NCBI GenBank assembly: GCA_003134675.1
Contig: PLBZ01000097.1
Location: 40,392-59,033 of the forward strand
Source of the DNA: Solirubrobacterales bacterium
Lineage (GTDB): Bacteria > Actinomycetota > Thermoleophilia > Solirubrobacterales > Solirubrobacteraceae
Length of the DNA: 18,642 nucleotides
Direction: 5' to 3'
Under the pieces are notes generated by a model. It did no database searches, was not told the DNA's origin, and worked only from the letters and a program-made list of their open reading frames with translations. Positions within the stretch are counted from its first letter, which is position 1. The number at the start of each line of letters is the position of its first letter. Both the position numbers and the translations under genes were made by a program. This document shows positions 1 to 5,942 of this stretch, piece by piece.

Positions 1-102
1 AACGCGCCGATCTTCGAATTCTCCGACCTCGGGATCGTGGGCGATCTGAACAAGATCCTGCCCAAGCTCACAGAGGCCGTTAAGGCCAAGAAGGCAGGCT
101 AG
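1..102 (+). CDS. etfA: Electron transfer flavoprotein alpha subunit, C-terminal end (partial)
   Basis: The window opens inside a reading frame that encodes 33 residues and stops at TAG 100-102. The segment SDLGIVGDLNKILPKLTEAV matches the usual end of EtfA, where a G-I-V-G-D-L core is followed by an amphipathic helix and a Lys-rich tail. EtfA binds FAD and, with EtfB, carries electrons from acyl-CoA and other dehydrogenases. The next gene, which starts 4 bases after this stop, encodes the quinone oxidoreductase that accepts those electrons, and this strongly supports the call. The FAD-binding part of the protein lies outside the window, so the identification rests on the tail and the neighbour. 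Confidence 0.85.
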   Translation, partial: NAPIFEFSDLGIVGDLNKILPKLTEAVKAKKAG

Positions 103-106
103 CCCG

Positions 107-1852
107 ATGAGTCACAACGGCGCCCACAATGGGAAGGTCGTACCCGCGGCCTTCCCGCCGCCGGTGGACTCACAGAAGGAGTTCGTCAAGCGCGGCCTCG
201 ACGCCGAGGATGAGCTGATCGAGGTCGGCGTTGCGATCGTCGGCGGCGGCACCGCGGGCCTCGCGTGCGCCAACCGTCTGCTGCAGCTGTTGGCCGACGA
301 TCCCGAGACAATGGAGCGCCTGGGCGAAGTCCCGGTGGCCGTGATCGAGAAGGCCAAGACCTGCGGCGGCCACAACCTGTCCGGCGCGGTGATGCGCCCC
401 GGGCCGCTGCAGGAACTGTTCGGAGATATGACCCGCGAGCAGTGGCGGGAGGAGGGCTTTGCCTACGGCGAAGTGGGCAAGGAGGCGGTCTACCTGATGC
501 CCACCTCGAAGATGAAGCTGCGGGTCCCGACGCCGCCGAATTTCAAGAACCACGGCAACGAGGTCATCTCGGTCTCCGCCATGGCGCGCTTCCAGCAGCG
601 CCAGGCCGAGGAGGCCGGCGCCTACATCCTGACCGAGACGTCCGCCACCCAACTGATCGTCGATGATGGACGGGTCGTCGGTGTGCGCTCCGGCGACAAG
701 GGTCGCGGCAAGGACGGCGAGCCGCTGGGCAACTTCGAGCCCGGCACCGACATCAAGGCGCAGGCCACTGTGCTCGCCGAGGGCTGCTGGGGTCATCTGA
801 CCGGCGCCGCCATCAAGGAGTTCGATCTCGCGGATGGGCGCGAGCCGCAGGTGTGGGAGCTTGGAGTGAAGGAGGTCTGGAAGGTCCCCAAGCCGCTCGA
901 CCGCCTAATTCACACGCTCGGTCCGTGGCCGTTCAAGATCTCCGCGAAGTACGGGCACGTGGGCGGCACGTGGCTCTATCCGATGAAGGACGAGAAGACC
1001 GGCGATGACCTGGTCAGCATCGGGCTCGTCATCGATCTCGAGTACGCCGATGCCACGACCTCCGCCCACGACCTGCTCCAGCAGTTCAAGCTGCACCCGC
1101 TCGTGAAGGGGATCCTCGAGGGCGGAGAGCGCATCGCATGGGGCGCCAAGGCGCTGCCGGGTGGCGGCTACTGGTCCATGCCGAAGCTGTCGATGCCGGG
1201 CGCGGTGCTCGTCGGGGACTCCGGCGGGATGGTCAACACGGCTGCGCTGAAGGGCATCCACCACTGTCTGATGTCCGGCAAGCTCGCGGCTGAGTCGATC
1301 TACGCGGCGCTGAAGCGAGGAGAGTCGAGCTTCGAGTCATACGAGCAGGCGATCGAAGACTCGCAGGTGGGCAAGGAGCTCTACCAGGTGCGAAACGCGC
1401 GCCAGCCCTTCCAGAACGGCTTCATCAAGGGCGCCCCGCTGGTGGGCATGATGATCGTCAGCAAGGGACGCTTTCCCGGCGGGCGCTGGGCTTGGCATCG
1501 CAACGACGCCCAACCGATGTTCATCGGCAAGACCAAGGACAACTATCCCAAGCCCGACGGGAAATACACGTTCGACAAGCTCTCTTCGGTGTTCATTACC
1601 GGCAACGCCACCCGCGATGACGCGCCGAACCACATCCGCGTGCAGAAACACGTTCCCCGCGAGATCGCCGAGACGTGGCGCTGGATGTGCCCCGCCGGTG
1701 TCTACGAGATCCCCGAGGACGCGCCCGCAGAGGGTGAGGTGGACGTGATCGTCAACTACACGAACTGCGTGCAGTGCGGTGCGATCACCGCCAAGGGCGG
1801 CCGCCTCACGGTGCCCGAGGGGGGCGACGGTCCGCTCTACCAGATCCTCTAA
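107..1852 (+). CDS. Electron transfer flavoprotein-ubiquinone oxidoreductase (ETF-QO)
   Basis: A 581-residue flavoprotein of the ETF dehydrogenase/FixC family, close to the family length. It oxidises reduced ETF and passes electrons to membrane quinone. Residues about 42-57 form the FAD Rossmann motif (VAIVGGGTAGLACA). A second FAD region with GAVLVGDSGGMVNTAALKGI lies near residues 364-385. The C-terminus carries the ferredoxin-like iron-sulfur segment: CPAGVYE at Cys528, then NCVQC with Cys554 and Cys557, and the PEGG-GP ending. In characterised ETF-QO a fourth cysteine follows as CxxCxxC; here residue 560 is Ile, so only three of the four usual cluster ligands are present. The start is ATG 107, four bases after the etfA stop, with AAGGCAGG at a suitable distance upstream. 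Operon partner of etfA. The identity is secure; the state of the cluster is uncertain. Confidence 0.95.
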   Translation: MSHNGAHNGKVVPAAFPPPVDSQKEFVKRGLDAEDELIEVGVAIVGGGTAGLACANRLLQLLADDPETMERLGEVPVAVIEKAKTCGGHNLSGAVMRPGPLQELFGDMTREQWREEGFAYGEVGKEAVYLMPTSKMKLRVPTPPNFKNHGNEVISVSAMARFQQRQAEEAGAYILTETSATQLIVDDGRVVGVRSGDKGRGKDGEPLGNFEPGTDIKAQATVLAEGCWGHLTGAAIKEFDLADGREPQVWELGVKEVWKVPKPLDRLIHTLGPWPFKISAKYGHVGGTWLYPMKDEKTGDDLVSIGLVIDLEYADATTSAHDLLQQFKLHPLVKGILEGGERIAWGAKALPGGGYWSMPKLSMPGAVLVGDSGGMVNTAALKGIHHCLMSGKLAAESIYAALKRGESSFESYEQAIEDSQVGKELYQVRNARQPFQNGFIKGAPLVGMMIVSKGRFPGGRWAWHRNDAQPMFIGKTKDNYPKPDGKYTFDKLSSVFITGNATRDDAPNHIRVQKHVPREIAETWRWMCPAGVYEIPEDAPAEGEVDVIVNYTNCVQCGAITAKGGRLTVPEGGDGPLYQIL

Positions 1853-1864
1853 GGCTCCCCCGAG

Positions 1865-1880
1865 ATCCGAGACATCGGGT
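1865..1880 (+). other. Small hairpin after the ETF-QO gene
   Basis: ATCCGA and TCGGGT can pair (six base pairs, one of them G-U) around a GACA loop, 13 bases after the ETF-QO stop. It could mark the 3' end of the etf transcript, but no run of T follows directly, so a Rho-independent terminator is not established. Confidence 0.25.
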
Positions 1881-1891
1881 ACGGCATGCGA

Positions 1892-1905
1892 AACATGCGC
1901 ATGTT
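1892..1905. promoter_or_regulatory. 14-bp perfect palindrome, possible operator
   Basis: AACATGCGCATGTT is its own reverse complement and lies 20 bases before the ATG of the exported protein at 1926. A further GCATG at 1884-1888 can pair with CATGC at 1894-1898 to form a small hairpin followed by the T-rich stretch TGTTGTTTGTGTT. The site could therefore be a dimeric repressor operator or a weak terminator for the etf operon. I see no convincing -35/-10 pair. Only the symmetry is directly seen; function is inference. Confidence 0.4.
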
Positions 1906-1925
1906 GTTTGTGTTAGAGGGATGTT

Positions 1926-2477
1926 ATGAAGATGCTCCCCACCCTGCTCACCGCTCGCGGGCAGGCCACCCGTTTGCTGCTTGCCGTGCTCGTGTGCATC
2001 CTGATGCTGGCGTGCGGAGCGCAGGCGATGGGAGCGACCGGCCAGACGAACGGGTCCTCGCAGACCGGACAGACCGGCGCTGGAGGGAGCGCGCCGACGG
2101 TCTCTGTGATGCTCGAACAGTGCCTCAGCACCGGCGAACAAGCCAATCGCTCGGCCACCTTCTCCGGCGAAATGACGGCGATCGCCGGTACCGCGCGGAT
2201 GGCGATACGGATCGAAGTCCAGGAGCGGATGCCGGGCGAAGAACTCTTCCACGCCGTCAGTGCTCCTGGGCTCGGCGTGTGGCGTGGCTCGGAGTCGGGA
2301 GTGAAGATCTACAAGTACGTCAAGCAGGTCACCAACTTGTCATCGCCCGCCGTCTATCGCGCGCTTGTGCGCTTCCACTGGCTGAACGACAACGGTCATG
2401 TGATCAGACGCGCCGAACGGCGCACACCCAAGTGCGCGCAGCCGGCGCCGCCGATCCCTTCGCCCCCGCTAGAATGA
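1926..2477 (+). CDS. Exported protein of unknown function
   Basis: A 183-residue protein that I cannot assign to a named family. Residues 1-34 look like a signal peptide: a basic start (Arg11, Arg16), a hydrophobic stretch at 17-29 and the sequence LACGAQA. Cleavage could follow A-Q-A at 32-34 (signal peptidase I), or Cys30 could be lipidated, although Met at the -3 position makes a poor lipobox. A Gly/Ser/Thr/Gln-rich linker (about 35-56) precedes a compact domain at about 58-170. That domain contains two cysteines near its ends (Cys66 and Cys170), which could form one disulfide outside the membrane. The tail is Pro-rich. A beta-sandwich (Ig-like) fold is a guess from the alternating pattern and cysteine placement. 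Start ATG 1926 has AGAGGG upstream. The gene ends 7 bases before rpmE. Confidence 0.8.
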   Translation: MKMLPTLLTARGQATRLLLAVLVCILMLACGAQAMGATGQTNGSSQTGQTGAGGSAPTVSVMLEQCLSTGEQANRSATFSGEMTAIAGTARMAIRIEVQERMPGEELFHAVSAPGLGVWRGSESGVKIYKYVKQVTNLSSPAVYRALVRFHWLNDNGHVIRRAERRTPKCAQPAPPIPSPPLE

Positions 2478-2484
2478 TCGGACG

Positions 2485-2718
2485 ATGAAGACGAAGATCC
2501 ATCCAAGCTACGTGCAAGCGCATGTGCGCTGCACGTGTGGCAACGAGTTCACTACGCGCGCGACTCGCGACGAGCTGCACGTCGAGGTGTGCTCCAACTG
2601 CCACCCGTTTTACACGGGCAAACAGAAGCTGATGGATACCGGTGGGCGTGTCGAGCGCTTCCAGCGCAGGATGGCCAAGGGCCGTCGGCAGTCAGCGCAG
2701 ACTCGGTCAACCCAGTAG
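2485..2718 (+). CDS. rpmE: 50S ribosomal protein L31, zinc-binding type
   Basis: A 77-residue protein with the bacterial L31 pattern: MKTKIHP start, CTCGNEF, then [13 protein letters not shown] and a basic C-terminal tail. Four cysteines (16, 18, 36, 39) in the CxC...CxxC arrangement identify the zinc-containing C+ form rather than the cysteine-free paralog that replaces it under zinc shortage. It is a component of the large ribosomal subunit that bridges toward the small subunit. The basic tail after residue 63 is a few residues longer than in many homologs. The start at ATG 2485 has only a weak ribosome binding site. The gene lies 7 bases after the preceding stop and 4 bases before the next ATG, so it is probably co-transcribed with DUF1385. 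Confidence 0.97.
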   Translation: MKTKIHPSYVQAHVRCTCGNEFTTRATRDELHVEVCSNCHPFYTGKQKLMDTGGRVERFQRRMAKGRRQSAQTRSTQ

Positions 2719-2722
2719 GCCG

Positions 2723-3805
2723 ATGTCAACCTCACTGGCCGCTGACCGATCGAAGATCGGCCAGCCTATGACACCAGTCGAGCTGGAAACCGACTCCAAC
2801 GGCACGCTGAACGCCCAGCGCGACGCCCCGGTCGGCGGTCAGGCGGTGCTCGAGGGCGTGATGATGCGCGGCGTCTCCAACTGGGCAGTGGCTGTGCGCA
2901 AGCCAACCGCCGAGCAGCTCTCAGAGCACGAGCGCTCGCCGGAGGAGCCGGCCCTGGGGGAGATCGAGGTGAGCACGTTTGGGCTGAACTCGGTGATGAA
3001 GCGCCATCGCCTGCTGCGCCTGCCGATCATCCGCGGTGTCGTGGCGCTGGGCGGCTCGATGGCGATCGGGTTCCGCGCGCTGGAGATCTCCGCGAACGCG
3101 CAGCTCCCGTCCGAGGAGGGGGAGGAGGATGAGACGGAGGAGTCCCAGGAGATTCCCCGCGGTGTGTGGGCGGGGACGATCGTCCTCGCGCTTGTGCTCG
3201 CGATTGGGCTGTTCTTCCTCATCCCCGTCGGCCTGACGAGCCTGATCAAGGGCCAACTGCACTCCTCGGTGCTGTTCTGGGTGGTCGAGGGCCTCGTCAG
3301 GACTGCCATCTTCCTCGGCTACATGCTGCTGCTCTCACGAGTGCGTGACCTGCGGCGGGTGTTTGAGTATCACGGGGCCGAGCACAAGACGATCTCCTGC
3401 TTCGAGGCTGGGCTGCCGCTGACGCCGGCCAACGCCCAGCGCTTCTCGCGCCTGCACCCACGCTGTGGGACCAGCTTCCTGCTGGTGGTGATGATCGTCG
3501 CGATCTTCGTGTTTGCCCCGATCGGGCTGCCCGCCTGGTACTGGCTGCTGGCGACACGCATCCTCGGTGTGCCGCTGATCGCCGGGATCTCCTTCGAGCT
3601 GATCAAGTTCGCCGGTCGCAACCGGCGCAGGCGCTGGGTGCAGGCGGTGATGTGGCCGGGGCTGAAGCTGCAGCTGCTGACCACCCGCGAGCCCGATCTC
3701 GACCAGCTTGCGGTAGCGATCGCTGCTTTGGACGCGGTGCTGGCGCTCGAGACCCCGGGCAGCCTAAACGCCGCCGACCTGGTGGGCGTGGAGGTCGTGG
3801 CCTAG
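2723..3805 (+). CDS. DUF1385 family membrane protein (YqhQ-like)
   Basis: A 360-residue protein with the DUF1385 signature GGQAVLEGVMMRG at residues 38-50 and a second conserved block EYHGAEHKTISCFE at about 215-228 (His217, His221), followed by HPRCGTSF (His245, Cys248). The histidines and cysteine have led to the family being described as possibly metal-dependent, but no reaction is established to my knowledge. Several hydrophobic segments are visible, at about 95-115, 150-175, 180-205 and 250-280, so it is an integral membrane protein. A very acidic stretch (about 129-145, Glu/Asp-rich) lies between the first two. The chosen start ATG 2723 lies 4 bases after the rpmE stop; ATG 2768 is an alternative, and extension to 2642 would run inside rpmE. 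rpmE next to DUF1385 is a gene order also seen in other Gram-positive genomes. Confidence 0.92.
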   Translation: MSTSLAADRSKIGQPMTPVELETDSNGTLNAQRDAPVGGQAVLEGVMMRGVSNWAVAVRKPTAEQLSEHERSPEEPALGEIEVSTFGLNSVMKRHRLLRLPIIRGVVALGGSMAIGFRALEISANAQLPSEEGEEDETEESQEIPRGVWAGTIVLALVLAIGLFFLIPVGLTSLIKGQLHSSVLFWVVEGLVRTAIFLGYMLLLSRVRDLRRVFEYHGAEHKTISCFEAGLPLTPANAQRFSRLHPRCGTSFLLVVMIVAIFVFAPIGLPAWYWLLATRILGVPLIAGISFELIKFAGRNRRRRWVQAVMWPGLKLQLLTTREPDLDQLAVAIAALDAVLALETPGSLNAADLVGVEVVA

Positions 3806-3841
3806 AGCTTCGGCTTTCAGGAAAGGCGGGGTGCTCGTCTT

Positions 3842-3868
3842 GCGCTCAGGAGATTTTCATCTCTGCGC
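3842..3868 (+). promoter_or_regulatory. Hairpin between DUF1385 and the lipoprotein gene
   Basis: GCGC at 3842-3845 pairs with GCGC at 3865-3868. Inside this, GGAGAT (3849-3854) pairs with ATCTCT (3859-3864) around a TTTC loop, leaving a three-base bulge. It lies 15 bases before the lipoprotein ATG and 36 bases after the DUF1385 stop. It could be a leader hairpin of the ABC/two-component module or the end of the rpmE transcript. There is no T-tract, so it is not a standard terminator. A smaller C(TTCG)G hairpin (3804-3817) sits on the DUF1385 stop codon. Confidence 0.3.
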
Positions 3869-3883
3869 CAGCAAGATGAGCCA

Positions 3884-4504
3884 ATGCAAATCTCAAAGGC
3901 CGGGTGTTGGCTAGGTGCAGTCGCTTCTAGCGGCTTGCTGGCCGCGTGCGGTAGCGGCGCCTCTAAATCAGCATCAGCGGTGCCGTCCGCAACCCCTACC
4001 CAAACCACCAGTGCCGGCGCGCTGGCCGCAGACGCCAAATCCGCAGCGACCGGCGACATCCCGGACAGCCAGAACTTCTTGACGCTCAACGCTGCGCAGC
4101 TGCGCATCTCGATGATCTACCCCGAGGGATGGACGGTGCAGGAAGGCACTTCCGGCGTATCCATCCAGGACAAGAACAATCTCGTTCGGATCAACCTCTC
4201 GCACGGCCCGGCGCCGACGACGGCGAGCGTGCGGGCCCAGCTGGCCGCGCTGAAGCAGTCGACCCCGAGCCTGACCGTCGGATCGACGCATACGATCATC
4301 CTCAAGAGCGGACCGGCCGTGAAGGCCACCTACACGACCCAGAGCGCCCCAAATCCGGTGACGGGCAAGCAGGTGACCCTCACAGTGGACCGCTACGAGC
4401 TCGCACATGGCGGCCGCCTGGCGATCGTCGAGGAGGGAACCCCCGTCGGGGTTGACAACGTCGACGCGTACAAGCGCATGATCGCAAGCTTCAAATGGCA
4501 GTGA
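3884..4504 (+). CDS. Lipoprotein with PsbP/LpqN-like domain, ABC module partner
   Basis: A 206-residue protein whose N-terminus has a hydrophobic segment ending in the lipobox LLAAC (Cys22), so it should be lipid-anchored on the outer face of the membrane. A Ser/Ala/Thr-rich linker (about 23-60) is followed by a folded domain at about 65-206. Its phrase LRISMIYPEGWTVQE and its ending YKRMIASFKWQ resemble the small PsbP/LpqN-like proteins common in actinobacteria. This is a pattern judgement and no activity can be assigned. The reading frame overlaps the first ATPase gene by 10 bases, which ties it to the transporter as a likely accessory or substrate-binding subunit. No strong ribosome binding site precedes ATG 3884; the hairpin at 3842-3868 lies just upstream. 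Confidence 0.85.
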   Translation: MQISKAGCWLGAVASSGLLAACGSGASKSASAVPSATPTQTTSAGALAADAKSAATGDIPDSQNFLTLNAAQLRISMIYPEGWTVQEGTSGVSIQDKNNLVRINLSHGPAPTTASVRAQLAALKQSTPSLTVGSTHTIILKSGPAVKATYTTQSAPNPVTGKQVTLTVDRYELAHGGRLAIVEEGTPVGVDNVDAYKRMIASFKWQ

Positions 4505-5214
4505 GGAGCCTCTACGTCGAGCCCGAAGATGGTTCCCAGGAGGTTCGCTGGGGCGCTCTGGAGTGTCACGATGTCTTCAAGATCTACCGTTCCGGCCCCG
4601 TCGAGACGGTCGCGCTGCGGGGGCTCGACCTGAAGATCGAGCCGGGTGAACTGGTGGCGATACTGGGACCGTCGGGCTGCGGCAAGAGCACGCTGCTCGC
4701 CCTGGCCGCCGGACTTGATGAGCCCTCGGCGGGCGAGCTGCGCGTGTGGGGCCGTTCGCTCGGACGCCTGGATGAGGCCGAGCTCGCCGCCTACAGAGCG
4801 CGGGATCTGGCGATCGTCTTCCAGAGCGACAATCTCTGGCCCGCACTCTCCGCGCAGGAGAACGTGGCGATCTCTCTGCGGCTGGCCGGCCACGACGACG
4901 CCGAGGCGGCGGCCGCACAGAGCCTCGCGGCGTTTGGTCTCTCCGAGCGGCGCTCGCACCGCGCCGCGGCGCTGTCGGGCGGGGAGCAGCAGCGTGTGGC
5001 CATCGCCGCGGCAGCAGCGCGTCGCGCCCGGCTCGTACTTGCCGACGAGCCCACCGGCGAGCTCGACCAGCACAACGAGGAGATTGTGCTCGAGGCGCTC
5101 GAGAAGCTGAGTCGCGAGTACAACAGCACCGTCGTCGTCGTAACTCACTCAGAGAGCGTCGCCGGGCGCGCCGGGCGCGTGATCGAGATACGTGACGGAA
5201 AGGTGGCAACATGA
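4495..5214 (+). CDS. ABC transporter ATP-binding protein, MacB/LolD type (first of two)
   Basis: A 239-residue ATPase with the full set of ABC motifs: Walker A GPSGCGKST, Q-loop IVFQSDN, signature LSGGEQQRVAIA, Walker B LVLADEPTGELD with catalytic Glu, and the H-loop VVTHS. The length and spacing fit the LolD/MacB/FtsE group that drives FtsX-type permeases (mechanotransmission or export rather than import). After the signature the usual Ala-Arg-Ala-Leu is replaced by an alanine-rich run. ATG 4495 overlaps the lipoprotein stop by 10 bases and lacks its own clear ribosome binding site; GTG 4501 is an alternative start. It ends in an ATGA overlap with the second ATPase. The substrate is unknown. 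Confidence 0.95.
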   Translation: MAVRSLYVEPEDGSQEVRWGALECHDVFKIYRSGPVETVALRGLDLKIEPGELVAILGPSGCGKSTLLALAAGLDEPSAGELRVWGRSLGRLDEAELAAYRARDLAIVFQSDNLWPALSAQENVAISLRLAGHDDAEAAAAQSLAAFGLSERRSHRAAALSGGEQQRVAIAAAAARRARLVLADEPTGELDQHNEEIVLEALEKLSREYNSTVVVVTHSESVAGRAGRVIEIRDGKVAT

Positions 5215-5942
5215 ACGCCGCGGCGGGAGCCGTCACGGCCACGACTTCGTTGATCGCCTGTGAGGGCGTGACCGTCGCATACGGCGACGGGGACGCACGC
5301 GTCACCGCGCTTGACGCTGTCGACCTAGCAGTGGAGCCCGGAGAGCGACTTGCGCTGTGGGGACGGTCCGGATCGGGCAAGACCACCGTTCTGCACGTGC
5401 TTGGCGGTCTCGTAGTCCCGAACGAGGGCAGGGTCATGTGGAAGGAGCAGGAGCTCTCTTCGCTCGATGAGGCGGCACGCGGCCGGGCGCGGGCGCTCGG
5501 TATCGCCTACATCTTCCAGGGCTCCAACCTGCTGAGCCACTTCACAGCGTTCGAGAACGTCGCCTTCGCCCGTGAGGCGAGCGCGGAGTCGGCGGATGAG
5601 CGGCGCAACAGCAGGGCCGACTACGAGCCGGCCGACCTGCTCGAGCTCGTCGGCCTCTCGTCGAAGCTCGACTCGCTCCCCGGCGAGCTCTCGGGAGGGG
5701 AGGCCCAGCGCGTCGCCATCGCACGGGCGCTGGCCCAGAGTCCCGAGCTGCTTCTGTGTGATGAGCCGACCGGACATCTGGACTCCGACACCGCCGAGCG
5801 GGTGCTGGATCTGATCGAGGCGCTCCAGCGGGAGTTCTCCTTCGCGCTGGTGACGGCCACGCACGATGCGGGCGTCGCCGCTCGCGCCGGCCGTGTGGTC
5901 GAGCTCACCGACGGCCGCGTCGTCGGAGTGGTGAGCTCGTGA
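5211..5942 (+). CDS. ABC transporter ATP-binding protein, MacB/LolD type (second of two)
   Basis: A 243-residue ATPase, clearly different in sequence from the one upstream. Motifs: Walker A GRSGSGKTT, Q-loop IFQGSN, signature LSGGEAQRVAIARALAQ, Walker B LLLCDEPTGHLD with catalytic Glu, and H-loop TATHD. All catalytic positions are intact, so both ATPases should be active. The simplest reading is a heterodimer beneath the single large permease that follows, although two alternative homodimers cannot be excluded. ATG 5211 overlaps the previous stop as ATGA, and the gene ends in a GTGA overlap with the permease start, so translation of the three is probably coupled. Confidence 0.95.
   Translation: MNAAAGAVTATTSLIACEGVTVAYGDGDARVTALDAVDLAVEPGERLALWGRSGSGKTTVLHVLGGLVVPNEGRVMWKEQELSSLDEAARGRARALGIAYIFQGSNLLSHFTAFENVAFAREASAESADERRNSRADYEPADLLELVGLSSKLDSLPGELSGGEAQRVAIARALAQSPELLLCDEPTGHLDSDTAERVLDLIEALQREFSFALVTATHDAGVAARAGRVVELTDGRVVGVVSS

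Noticed and set aside
170..796. Minus-strand open frame antisense to ETF-QO
   Set aside because: Low-complexity product with no recognisable motif, lying wholly opposite a well-conserved flavoprotein.
2642..2722. Earlier start for the DUF1385 gene
   Set aside because: It would lie inside rpmE, and the added residues do not resemble the family N-terminus.
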